Shown: piece after piece, positions 1 to 5,707 of the stretch
How the letters are laid out: every line of letters starts with the position of its first letter
Numbering within the stretch: position 1 is the first letter of the stretch
Origin: Methanobacterium sp.
GTDB taxonomy: Archaea > Methanobacteriota > Methanobacteria > Methanobacteriales > Methanobacteriaceae
Direction of reading: 5' to 3'
Assembly: GCA_003164415.1 (NCBI GenBank)
Contig: PLTK01000140.1
Coordinates: 1-6,274 of the forward strand
DNA length: 6,274 nt
The notes under the pieces: model-generated
The model's input: only the letters and a program-made list of their open reading frames with translations
The model's database searches: none
What the model was told of the DNA's origin: nothing
Position numbers and translations under genes: made by a program

Positions 1-2
1 TA

Positions 3-86
3 GCTGTTATTGAAAATGAAAATCTCTGCATAAAGAGAACTAAAGAATCATTGAACTGTGAATTCATACTCTGTAAATCCGACTAG
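3..86 (+). CDS. C-terminal end of an unidentified gene (cut by window edge)
   Basis: An open frame enters from the left edge and runs 27 codons to a TAG at 84-86. The tail has an ordinary protein composition, with charged stretches (IENENL, IKRTKES) and three cysteines, and ends in CKSD. A perfect AT-rich hairpin follows about 24 bases after the stop, which fits the end of a transcription unit. I do not recognise the family from so short a tail. The other two forward frames meet stops within the first 13 bases. Confidence is limited because 27 open codons can arise by chance. Confidence 0.4.
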   Translation, partial: AVIENENLCIKRTKESLNCEFILCKSD

Positions 87-109
87 TATACACTGTAATT
101 ACCGAGTAA

Positions 110-137
110 AAATTTATTAAGGATTTTTAATAAATTT
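110..137 (+). terminator. AT-rich hairpin after the left-edge gene
   Basis: AAATTTATTAA (110-120) and TTAATAAATTT (127-137) form a perfect 11-bp inverted repeat with a 6-base loop (GGATTT). It sits between the stop of the left-edge gene and the start of the hydrolase. The loop and 3' arm contain a T5 run. A role as terminator is an inference from position. A similar 10-bp hairpin follows the hydrolase gene at 1008-1036. Confidence 0.4.
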
Positions 138-204
138 CCAAAATTGTTAACATTAATATTATTAATAATAAATAGAGGATTATAAAGTTTAGAGAGGTCA
201 AAAT

Positions 205-1006
205 ATGAAACTAATATTTTTAGGAAGTGGTGGCGGACGGTTTCGCGACCATAACCCAGAAGAGGATGACAGGCGGATTTAGGATAGAAGATATTGATGG
301 TAAAAATATCCATGTTGATCCAGGACCCGGTGCACTTGTAAGAACTTATCAGTTTGGTTTAAAACCTATGAAAGTGAATATTTTAATGGTATCACATTCA
401 CATACAGATCATTACACTGATTCGGAAATAATTATCGAAGCCATGACCAATGGAATGACCCGTAAAAGGGGTGTTGTTGTTGGTAGTCGGAGTGTTATTG
501 ATGGCTATGAAAGATGGGGTCCATGCATATCCAAATACCATCTGAGCAAACCTAAAGTTGTTGTAATGGAATCAGATGACCATCAAAAATTTGATAATTT
601 ACAAATAACTGCTACTAAAACTTTGCATGGTGATCCTAAAGCTGTAGGATTTAAAATTAAATATGATAATTTTACACTCTCGTATACCTCAGACACCGAA
701 TACTTCCATGATCTGCACAAATATCATACAGGGGCAGATGTTTTAATAGCAAGTGTGATAAGATCTGGAAGTGAAAGGGTTAGAGGCCATATGTCCGGAG
801 ATGACTTTGAAGCTTTGGTTAAAGAAATTTCACCTAAACTTGCTATTATGACCCATTTGGGAATGAAATTCATAATGGAATCCCCTGAAAGAGAAGCACA
901 GAGGATAACAGAAAGTACAGGGATTAAAACAATAGCTGCTCGTGATGGTATGAGAATAGATCTTGAAGACTTTAATACAAAACAACCAACATTGGACCAA
1001 TTTTAA
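205..1006 (+). CDS. Metallo-beta-lactamase-fold metal-dependent hydrolase (frame change near codon 13)
   Basis: This is a probable cytoplasmic MBL-fold hydrolase of about 266 aa once one frame change is allowed for. ATG at 205 lies 6 bases after AGAGGT (193-198) and encodes MKLIFLGSGGGRF, a typical MBL N-terminal strand and glycine loop. That frame stops at 280, while the remainder (ATITQKRMTGG onward) continues in the next frame from 245 to 1006. Removing C244 joins them. The GTG at 227 that opens the long frame has no such support. In corrected numbering the metal ligands are visible: HSHTDH (H64, H66, D68, H69), H141 in TLHGDP, D163 in TSDTEY and H217 in MTHLG. The overall form resembles RNase Z-like and other small archaeal MBL proteins, but the substrate cannot be told. 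It appears to be a chromosomal gene lying outside the integrated element, with no visible operon partner. Confidence 0.9.
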
Positions 1007-1007
1007 T

Positions 1008-1036
1008 TTTCATAAAATAAATTTTTTTTTATGAAA
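1008..1036 (+). terminator. Hairpin plus T-run terminator of the hydrolase gene
   Basis: TTTCATAAAA (1008-1017) pairs perfectly with TTTTATGAAA (1027-1036), with a 9-base loop. It begins one base after the TAA of the hydrolase, and nine T lie at 1022-1030. Archaeal termination relies chiefly on T-runs, so the T9 may be the active part. Confidence 0.55.
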
Positions 1037-1046
1037 TTTTTAGGAT

Positions 1047-1073
1047 AAATTTAAATTCATTACAGTTTATATA
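1047..1073 (+). promoter_or_regulatory. Candidate TATA (box A) region upstream of tRNA-Thr
   Basis: Two AT motifs stand before the tRNA: AAATTTAAATT (1047-1057), centred about 31 bases before the tRNA 5' end, and TTTATATA (1066-1073), centred about 13 bases before it. Archaeal TATA boxes sit about 26 bases before the transcript start. The first motif therefore suits the tRNA, while the second is the better sequence match but would start transcription inside the tRNA. The AT-rich background makes either call weak. Confidence 0.35.
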
Positions 1074-1082
1074 ACAATAAAT

Positions 1083-1156
<74 letters not shown>

Positions 1157-1160
1157 CTGC

Positions 1161-1167
1161 TTTTTTT
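1161..1167 (+). terminator. T7 terminator of tRNA-Thr
   Basis: A run of seven T starts 5 bases after the mature tRNA 3' end and before the integrase ribosome binding site. Oligo-T directly after a tRNA is the usual archaeal terminator. It would lower read-through into the integrase. Confidence 0.5.
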
Positions 1168-1186
1168 AAGAATTGGAGGGTTTTAA

Positions 1187-2227
1187 ATGGTTTCTAAACC
1201 AAATAAAGCCCACAGTCAAAAGATCATAAATGATCCTTTGTTCAAGGAATACGTCCAATACCATAGTCTTAAACCTGAAACCATAAGGAGTTATACCAGA
1301 AAGCTTACAATCTATTCGATTGTTACTGGAATGACACCAACACAATTTATAGAAGAAGCTGAAGTGGATGAAGACTTGAACATTCGTAAAAGACTGAGAA
1401 AAATTAAAGGACATTTCACAGAGTTACAGGATCATCTTTTAACAAATGATTACAGTCCCCAGAAAATAGAGGATATTATTACCACTATTCGAGGATTCTA
1501 TTCTTATTACGATATAGATTTACCTAAACGAATGTATCATGCACCTGTACCAGACCTCCAAAATGAAGCTATACCCTCCAAAGAGGATATTAACAAAGCA
1601 CTTAATTTATGCAATGTAAAATATCAAGCTATTATACAGTTAATGTCCACCAGTGGCATTAGCTTGGGCGATGTATTAAATTTAAAAGTATCAGATTTTT
1701 TGAATGGTCTAAATGTTCTCCCAGAAGAACAGGATATAAACATTTTAAGTTATGGGACATGGACTGATATCTGTGAAAATCAAGTCCCTATGTGGCATAT
1801 CCAACGTATGAAAAGTGGTACATCTCATGTAACATTTAACACTCCTGAAACAACAAAAACAATCATAAATTATTTAGATGAAAATCCACCAAAAAGTATT
1901 GATGATCCTTTGTTCAGGGGTAGCACAGGTAATAAATTAAGGAATGACGTTTTCCAACGATTTCTAAGGAAACTTAACAAACAGTGTGGTTGGAGTGATG
2001 TAGGGAGACAAATTTTTTTCCATAGTCATATCCTTAGAAAATTCTTCTCGAACAGATTGGAAGAAGGAGGAATGCCACATCACTATATAAGACAACTTAT
2101 GGGACACAGAAAAGATCCACTCACCAGAACTTATTTTTCAACTCCAAGTGATAAATTGCGGGAAGAATACCATATATTCATGAATAATCTAATATTTTTG
2201 GAGGAAAATAAACTAGAAATAATATAA
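1187..2227 (+). CDS. Tyrosine recombinase / site-specific integrase next to tRNA-Thr
   Basis: A 346-aa integrase that should cut and join the element's att site with the tRNA-Thr gene. ATG at 1187 follows GGAGG (1175-1179) with 7 bases between. Residues about 15-115 form a helical core-binding (SAM-like) domain. The catalytic domain runs from about 130 to 330. Visible active-site residues are K209 (QRMKSGT, beta-hairpin lysine), H281 and R284 (HILR), H307 (LMGHR) and the nucleophile Y316 (TRTYF). The position expected for Arg I is Ser159 in TSGISLGDVLNL, as in IntDOT of the Bacteroides element CTnDOT; R207 nearby might substitute, but that is speculation. The frame is intact from start to stop, unlike most neighbours. 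It lies 31 bases after the tRNA, which leaves almost no room for a promoter of its own. DPLF occurs twice, encoded by the same 15 bases (1230-1244 and 1902-1916), perhaps by chance. Confidence 0.93.
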   Translation: MVSKPNKAHSQKIINDPLFKEYVQYHSLKPETIRSYTRKLTIYSIVTGMTPTQFIEEAEVDEDLNIRKRLRKIKGHFTELQDHLLTNDYSPQKIEDIITTIRGFYSYYDIDLPKRMYHAPVPDLQNEAIPSKEDINKALNLCNVKYQAIIQLMSTSGISLGDVLNLKVSDFLNGLNVLPEEQDINILSYGTWTDICENQVPMWHIQRMKSGTSHVTFNTPETTKTIINYLDENPPKSIDDPLFRGSTGNKLRNDVFQRFLRKLNKQCGWSDVGRQIFFHSHILRKFFSNRLEEGGMPHHYIRQLMGHRKDPLTRTYFSTPSDKLREEYHIFMNNLIFLEENKLEII

Positions 2228-2240
2228 ATAGGGATTAAAT

Positions 2241-2362
2241 ATTGAATAAAATTCCTTCACTTTTAGTTTTAAGCCGTTATATGAACTTATTTTATTTAAC
2301 AAACGATTTATATGGCTTTTATTTTGTTATTACTATTATTTGTAAATATATGAATTGCTTCT
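2241..2362. repeat. Diverged direct repeat, copy A
   Basis: This stretch aligns with 2957-3083 at a shift of about 720 bases. Matching blocks are GTTATATGA (2276-2284 with 2997-3005), TATTACTATT (2328-2337 with 3048-3057), and the similar TAAATATATGAATTGCTT (2343-2360) with TAAATGTATTAACTTGCTT (3063-3081). The leading part also aligns, with indels (TTGAATAAAATTCCTTCAC against TTGATAAATAATTCATCCC). It begins 14 bases after the integrase stop. Copy A could form a weak AAGCC/GGCTT stem. No function is assigned. The rest of the gap to 2587 holds only short unsupported open frames and a 5-bp hairpin near 2398-2414. Confidence 0.5.
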
Positions 2363-2587
2363 TATTTACATAGAAACTTATTGAGAATTTCTATAAACCT
2401 CTAAAATTGAGGTATGATACAAATCATTAAATAATTAATATTTTCAAATACGCCTTTAGACAAGTATTTTTCCATTTAAAGGAATTGAAACTGTTTAGTA
2501 AAATATAAATGAGGTTAATAGAAATTCTTTATTGTAAATATAATAAGATCAATTATTCATATTAACTATTTATTATATATAAAGAGC

Positions 2588-2767
2588 TTTAGTGTAGATA
2601 CTGAAGCTACGAAACGATTACTAGATATGGAGTAAAGTCAGATGAAATAAAGCGTTTAATTGATAAAAGTATTGATTTAAAAGAGATAGAATTCATATTT
2701 GACAATCGGGAATGATGAATTTAAAGACTTATACGAGCCTATTATAGGATATAAAGGCTTATTATAA
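2588..2767 (+). pseudogene. Remnant of a small gene with two frame changes
   Basis: Three abutting frames read as one protein-like tail of about 60 residues. Segment 1 (from 2588) gives FSVDTEATKRLLDM. Segment 2 (about 2629-2709) gives GVKSDEIKRLIDKSIDLKEI and ends FIFDNR. Segment 3 (2711-2767) gives NDEFKDLYEPIIGYKGLL and the stop. The first join needs one more G in the GG run at 2629, the second one fewer G in the GGG at 2708-2710. The composition is hydrophilic and helical, with repeated DEIK/DLKEI patterns. There is no ATG and no ribosome binding site, so the 5' part is lost or unrecognisable. The family is unknown. It reads in the same direction as the integrase. Confidence 0.45.
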
Positions 2768-2771
2768 CTTA

Positions 2772-2819
2772 TTTTTTTTGATAATTATTTTTTTTCTTAT
2801 TTTAGATTTTTGAATCTAA
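2772..2819 (+). terminator. Double T-run and hairpin after the broken small gene
   Basis: Two T8 runs (2772-2779 and 2788-2795) are followed by a perfect 7-bp hairpin, TTAGATT-TTTG-AATCTAA (2802-2819). It begins 5 bases after the stop of the broken gene, so it probably ended that transcript. The hairpin could also serve minus-strand transcription arriving from the right. Confidence 0.45.
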
Positions 2820-2845
2820 TCTTAACCATTTTGAAAATTATTCTA

Positions 2846-2971
2846 TTAGTGTTTCCATGAGTTATAGAAGGAATACAAATTATTGTATTCTTTGATTATA
2901 TCTATTGGTCTGGGTTGGGGTGCTACGTACAACAAGCAAACAATGATAAACAATCTTGATAAATAATTCAT
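2846..2971 (-). CDS. Possible 41-aa secreted or membrane peptide
   Basis: ATG at 2971 on the minus strand opens 41 codons to a TAA at 2846-2848. The first part, MNYLSRLFIIVCLLYVAPQP, has the shape of a signal or membrane segment: one arginine, then about ten hydrophobic residues. A tyrosine- and asparagine-rich tail follows. No ribosome binding site is visible before the ATG, and a second minus-strand frame over the same bases is also open, so this may be chance or a decayed gene. Its start overlaps repeat copy B. Confidence 0.2.
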   Translation of the reverse strand: MNYLSRLFIIVCLLYVAPQPRPIDIIKEYNNLYSFYNSWKH

Positions 2972-3083
2972 CCCAGTTTATTTTTATTTCTGAGCTGTTA
3001 TATGAGTTTGCTCACCACAAACAAGGATCAATAATGCTTTGTTTAGGTATTACTATTTATCTATAAATGTATTAACTTGCTTG
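2957..3083. repeat. Diverged direct repeat, copy B
   Basis: This is the partner of the stretch at 2241-2362, with matching blocks in the same order and spacing. Copy B has an imperfect stem AAACAAGG/CTTTGTTT (3019-3026 and 3037-3044, one G:T pair) that copy A does not keep. It lies between the 57-aa minus-strand gene and the possible 41-aa peptide. Because the two copies differ in their hairpins, conservation of one RNA fold is not supported. Confidence 0.5.
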
Positions 3084-3112
3084 ATTATAGTTTTATATAA
3101 CTTAAAGTCTAT

Positions 3113-3286
3113 TTAAAGGAAACTCATTGGGTGGAAATTTGTAAGTGCCATCGCCCCATATATCCCTAAACGAAATACTATTAAGGTTGAAATCACACCC
3201 ATTATCTCACGTTTAGTTTTTTTACCTGAAAAAAGGGATCTGATGCTTAAAAAGCTGAGGTAGTAAAATAATTTTTTTGTATCCAT
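3113..3286 (-). CDS. Small hydrophobic, basic protein (57 aa), unknown function
   Basis: ATG at 3286 on the minus strand follows GGAG with 7 bases between, a proper ribosome binding site, and the frame runs 57 codons to TAA at 3113-3115. The protein begins MDTKKLFYYLSFLSIRSLFS, has a basic patch GKKTKRE (residues 21-27), then a hydrophobic stretch MGVISTLIVFRLGIYGAMAL (29-48) interrupted by R39, and ends HPMSFL. It could be a small membrane-bound or amphipathic protein of the element. I recognise no family. The next minus-strand frame over the second half is also open for 34 codons and looks protein-like (RDIWGDGTYKFPPNEF). One extra G in the GGG at the IMG codons would switch into it, so the C-terminus is uncertain given the other frame changes in this window. 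Confidence 0.5.
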   Translation of the reverse strand: MDTKKLFYYLSFLSIRSLFSGKKTKREIMGVISTLIVFRLGIYGAMALTNFHPMSFL

Positions 3287-3323
3287 AATTAAGCTCCGTG
3301 AATATAGTTTTCAAAATTATACA

Positions 3324-3348
3324 GCAATTACCCTTGATGGGTAGTTGT
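3324..3348 (+). other. Hairpin, 10 pairs with 5-base loop
   Basis: GCAATTACCC (3324-3333) pairs with GGGTAGTTGT (3339-3348) around the loop TTGAT. Eight pairs are Watson-Crick and two are G:U if read as plus-strand RNA. It lies just upstream of the small minus-strand gene start, and its role is unknown. Confidence 0.35.
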
Positions 3349-3543
3349 AATCATATAAAAATATTCTAGAATTAAAAAAATAAGTTCGATATTTTTGCTA
3401 TCACTATATAGAGCTACGTATCAGAATTTATTACCTTGGATAAAAAAGCAATGTTTTATCATTATGCCCACATGTTGCCTTTGTTACTCCAACAGTCCTA
3501 TCGTAAGTGATTGATTAATGAAAAGATCTCAGTTGGAGTTATA

Positions 3544-3612
3544 ATGTTGAAAGAAAAATTTGTTCTCTCTATAGATATTATAGTGTTTGGTGTTTTTAGA
3601 AGAGAGCTTTAG
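3544..3612 (+). CDS. Possible 22-aa peptide
   Basis: ATG at 3544 follows GGAG (3535-3538) with 5 bases between, and the frame ends in TAG at 3610-3612. The peptide is MLKEKFVLSIDIIVFGVFRR plus EL: charged ends around a hydrophobic middle. The binding site is the only support, and so short a frame is expected by chance in AT-rich DNA. It reads toward the GCTGTTTT repeat set. Confidence 0.2.
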   Translation: MLKEKFVLSIDIIVFGVFRREL

Positions 3613-3613
3613 A

Positions 3614-3770
3614 GTGCTGTTTTGGTTGTATAAAGTACTGAGTAGTCGATTTGAGATCTAGTTTTGTAACTGGTTCTTATGATTTCTTGGAATAATAACA
3701 AAAAATATTATAAAACAGCTCAGAGAATTGATTTTAAGAGATTTTAAGGCATATAATCTTGTGCTGTTTT
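3614..3770. repeat. Direct and inverted 8-10 bp repeat set (GTGCTGTTTT)
   Basis: GTGCTGTTTT occurs at 3614-3623 and again at 3761-3770. AAAACAGC, its inverse, lies between them at 3712-3719. The middle arm can pair with either flank. The right-hand pairing extends inward past one mismatch (CAG with TTG). The layout would allow two exclusive hairpins in a transcript or two binding sites for a dimer. Confidence 0.4.
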
Positions 3771-3783
3771 CTTACGATTTTTT

Positions 3784-3871
3784 TTAATATTTAATAAAAA
3801 TTCCTTCTTTAGCATAAAATATACAATCTTCAATAAATGTATCATCAACCTTAGAACTCTTAAGAAGTTTT
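3784..3871 (-). other. Likely out-of-frame C-terminal continuation of the helicase
   Basis: After the helicase stop (3860-3862) a neighbouring minus-strand frame stays open for about 28 codons to TAA at 3784-3786, reading LLKSSKVDDTFIEDC and then IFYAKEGIFIKY. From VDD onward every third base is A or T and G is concentrated at first codon positions, a strong coding signature. Removing one base from the four-base run at 3868-3871 joins it to the helicase tail MNTINK. A third frame here is also open (33 codons from an ATG) but has poorer composition. Confidence 0.4.
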
Positions 3872-5707
3872 ATTTATGGTATTCATGTCTGAATTATTTT
3901 TTAGTACTTCATGAATTTTTAGAATTTGTTTAATATTAACTGTTCCTTTTAAAATAGCTGTGACAAAACTAGTATTATAACTTGTTTTTTTTGCATCTTT
4001 GTATAGTTTTAACTCTTTACAAATAGCTGAAGGATTCAATGAATTATTCTTAATAATAGTTGTTTGAATTAACTGGAAAAGTTGAATAGGAAAAATGCCT
4101 TCAAATTCAGGATCATTGAAATAAGAACGTGTATCCTTTTTGTTTAAAATTTTTATGTTTTTAAATTCCCTTTTTACTTGGTCCGGAATGTCACCGAATA
4201 TAAATATGGAAGACAATTTTTCATTTATTAAAGGTCTCGCTCTGTGAAAAGCTTGGTATATTTCACTTTCCGAAAGATTATAATCATACGAAGTTATGTT
4301 GTAATCTAGCCCAATAAAGTTACCAGCGTTATCTCGTACTAGTCCAGGTGATTCAATTAAGTCTTCAGGCTCAATAACATGAGGATTTGGTTTTTTCTCA
4401 TCCAATCCACAATGTAAAGTAAAACCAGTCTCTTTATCATGAGGATAAAATTTACCGTCTTCTTTAGTGATGTTGGTTAATTTCTTTAAATCTTCGGGTT
4501 TATAATCTGTTAAAGATAGATCATTGTAGTCTTTTATAATACTTTCTTTGTTGATATTGGGTGTTCCGATAATAAATAATGCTTCAACATCTTTGATCGT
4601 GTTTGAGCCCCTTAAATTGTAAAAATAAGCCGTTTCTCCAAGATCTTTGAAATGACCTACTAGATCTTCATATGTTATAATTCCGATGTTTGAATACATT
4701 CTTTTAACACTTTTAATATAATTTTCAAGTTCAGTTATAGTTTTTTTACCGTTTTCTGTTAATTTTCCTGTTTCATAATCATAAAAACTTCCGTATTTAT
4801 AGTATAAGTGATTTTTGTCCATTTTATAAATGTTAACTTTTTTGTTTACTATGTGTGATTGATAAATTTTAATTTTTAGATCTTTAAATGTACTGAATTT
4901 TCTTTCTATAATCAAATTTCTTTCTTCCTTAAGATTTTCATAAGCATAACGTCTCAACAATACTTCAAAAGCGTTTTTGTCAAAAGTAGCATCTAAAAAT
5001 ATGACTGGAACATCTTGTAATGCTAGATCTATAATATTATGTAGTGATGGTTCGGGATAAGGTAAATTGTTCTTATAAATACTGTTATAATAGGCATATT
5101 TTCTTAAATCAAATGGATTGAATTTGGTGATCTGTTTGATATCATCGGAGTTTTTTGATGTTATGGCTTTTTTTAATACATCATTTCGGATTCCATAAAG
5201 AGTTAGAGTAAGATTTATTGATGGTAAATCATTATTATCTAAAAGTTCAATAAAATCATTAAAATAAAATTCAATAGAAGGATCATATTTCTTTATTATA
5301 TCAATGCTTTCATTTGTTTGTTTCATGTCAACTTTTATAGTTTTGAATTCTTTCATTGCTTCATCAACAACTAGAGTATTAAATTTAAATTCTTTTTCAC
5401 CTGTTTTGTATAATACTCGATTTGTTGATAAGTATTGAAATGGTGCAATTGCCTTTTTAGTGTTAAATTGTTTCCAATAAGTACATTCTTTATTACGTTT
5501 TTGTTTATCACAATGTTGTAAAGTGCATATCATAGGTATAGGAACATTATAAGAAGATAGATTTTTGATTTTTGGATAAAATTTGCAATTTTCTTTGTTC
5601 AGACCTTTCCATTCTTTGCCAATTTTCCCATACTCACTAGATATTAAGTCGTGTCTTGCTGTGACCATTAAAAAGCTTTTCTGTTCTTTAGAATTCTTTA
5701 ATTGCAT
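3860..5707 (-). CDS. SF2-type DNA helicase, main body (motifs II-VI, four-cysteine insert)
   Basis: This 615-codon frame carries most of a DEAD-like helicase, probably used to replicate the element. Visible in order are: LMVTARH (13-19, motif Ia-like); four cysteines C41, C61, C66 and C75, the last in ECTYWKQF; VVDEA (113-117, Walker B); FLDAT (237-241, motif III-like); GIITYEDL (342-349) and YNLRGSN (363-369, motif IV/V region); FIIGTP (378-383); QAFHRARP (485-492, motif VI); and a helical tail from about 540. Walker A is absent and lies in the overlapping upstream frame (5688-5927). A complete protein would be about 713 aa with the out-of-frame tail. The Cys set between motifs I and II recalls XPD/DinG Fe-S helicases. 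The ATG at 5707 has only a weak AGGTAA before it and would give a helicase without an ATP-binding loop, so it is probably not a true start. Similar LRGSN and HRARP patterns occur in archaeal plasmid and virus helicases, from memory. Confidence 0.85.
   Translation of the reverse strand: MQLKNSKEQKSFLMVTARHDLISSEYGKIGKEWKGLNKENCKFYPKIKNLSSYNVPIPMICTLQHCDKQKRNKECTYWKQFNTKKAIAPFQYLSTNRVLYKTGEKEFKFNTLVVDEAMKEFKTIKVDMKQTNESIDIIKKYDPSIEFYFNDFIELLDNNDLPSINLTLTLYGIRNDVLKKAITSKNSDDIKQITKFNPFDLRKYAYYNSIYKNNLPYPEPSLHNIIDLALQDVPVIFLDATFDKNAFEVLLRRYAYENLKEERNLIIERKFSTFKDLKIKIYQSHIVNKKVNIYKMDKNHLYYKYGSFYDYETGKLTENGKKTITELENYIKSVKRMYSNIGIITYEDLVGHFKDLGETAYFYNLRGSNTIKDVEALFIIGTPNINKESIIKDYNDLSLTDYKPEDLKKLTNITKEDGKFYPHDKETGFTLHCGLDEKKPNPHVIEPEDLIESPGLVRDNAGNFIGLDYNITSYDYNLSESEIYQAFHRARPLINEKLSSIFIFGDIPDQVKREFKNIKILNKKDTRSYFNDPEFEGIFPIQLFQLIQTTIIKNNSLNPSAICKELKLYKDAKKTSYNTSFVTAILKGTVNIKQILKIHEVLKNNSDMNTINKTS

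Larger units (their letters stand above)
3287..3783. other. Gene-poor stretch with hairpins and short repeats
   Basis: No convincing gene fills this stretch between the small minus-strand gene and the helicase end. It holds an RNA-type hairpin at 3324-3348, an 8-bp inverted repeat ACTCCAAC/GTTGGAGT (3486-3493, 3532-3539), a short plus-strand frame with a binding site at 3544-3612, another of 22 codons without one at 3679-3747, and the GTGCTGTTTT/AAAACAGC set at 3614-3770. A T8 run at 3778-3785 could stop plus-strand transcription before the convergent helicase. AT-rich repeats and hairpins beside a helicase gene could mark a replication origin, but no clear iteron set is seen. Confidence 0.4.

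Noticed and set aside
83..313. Minus-strand open frame of 76 codons opposite the hydrolase start
   Set aside because: It lies over an intergenic hairpin and the N-terminus of a real gene, has low-complexity Asn/Ile/Leu composition, and shows no ribosome binding site or known motif.
1166..1414. Minus-strand open frame of 82 codons opposite the integrase start
   Set aside because: It is the shadow of a well-supported integrase N-terminus, with Phe- and Ser-rich composition typical of antisense translation.
2281..2373. Plus-strand 30-codon frame MNLFYLTNDL onward
   Set aside because: It has no ribosome binding site, is not kept open in the matching part of repeat copy B, and has extreme Phe/Ile/Tyr composition expected from AT-rich non-coding DNA.
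2481..2491. GGAATTGAAAC, like the 3' end of methanogen CRISPR repeats
   Set aside because: Only one copy was found, with no regularly spaced partners and no cas genes. An 11-base match alone is not an array.
3712..3732. Inverted match CTGAGCTGTT between repeat copy B (2991-3000) and the minus strand near 3714-3723, as a third repeat copy
   Set aside because: The match does not extend on either side, and 10-11 bases are expected by chance in a comparison of this size.
5688..5707. Translational coupling of two separate proteins by a 20-base overlap
   Set aside because: Overlapping stop and start would suit coupling, but the split separates Walker A from the rest of one helicase, so a single gene with a frame change explains it better.
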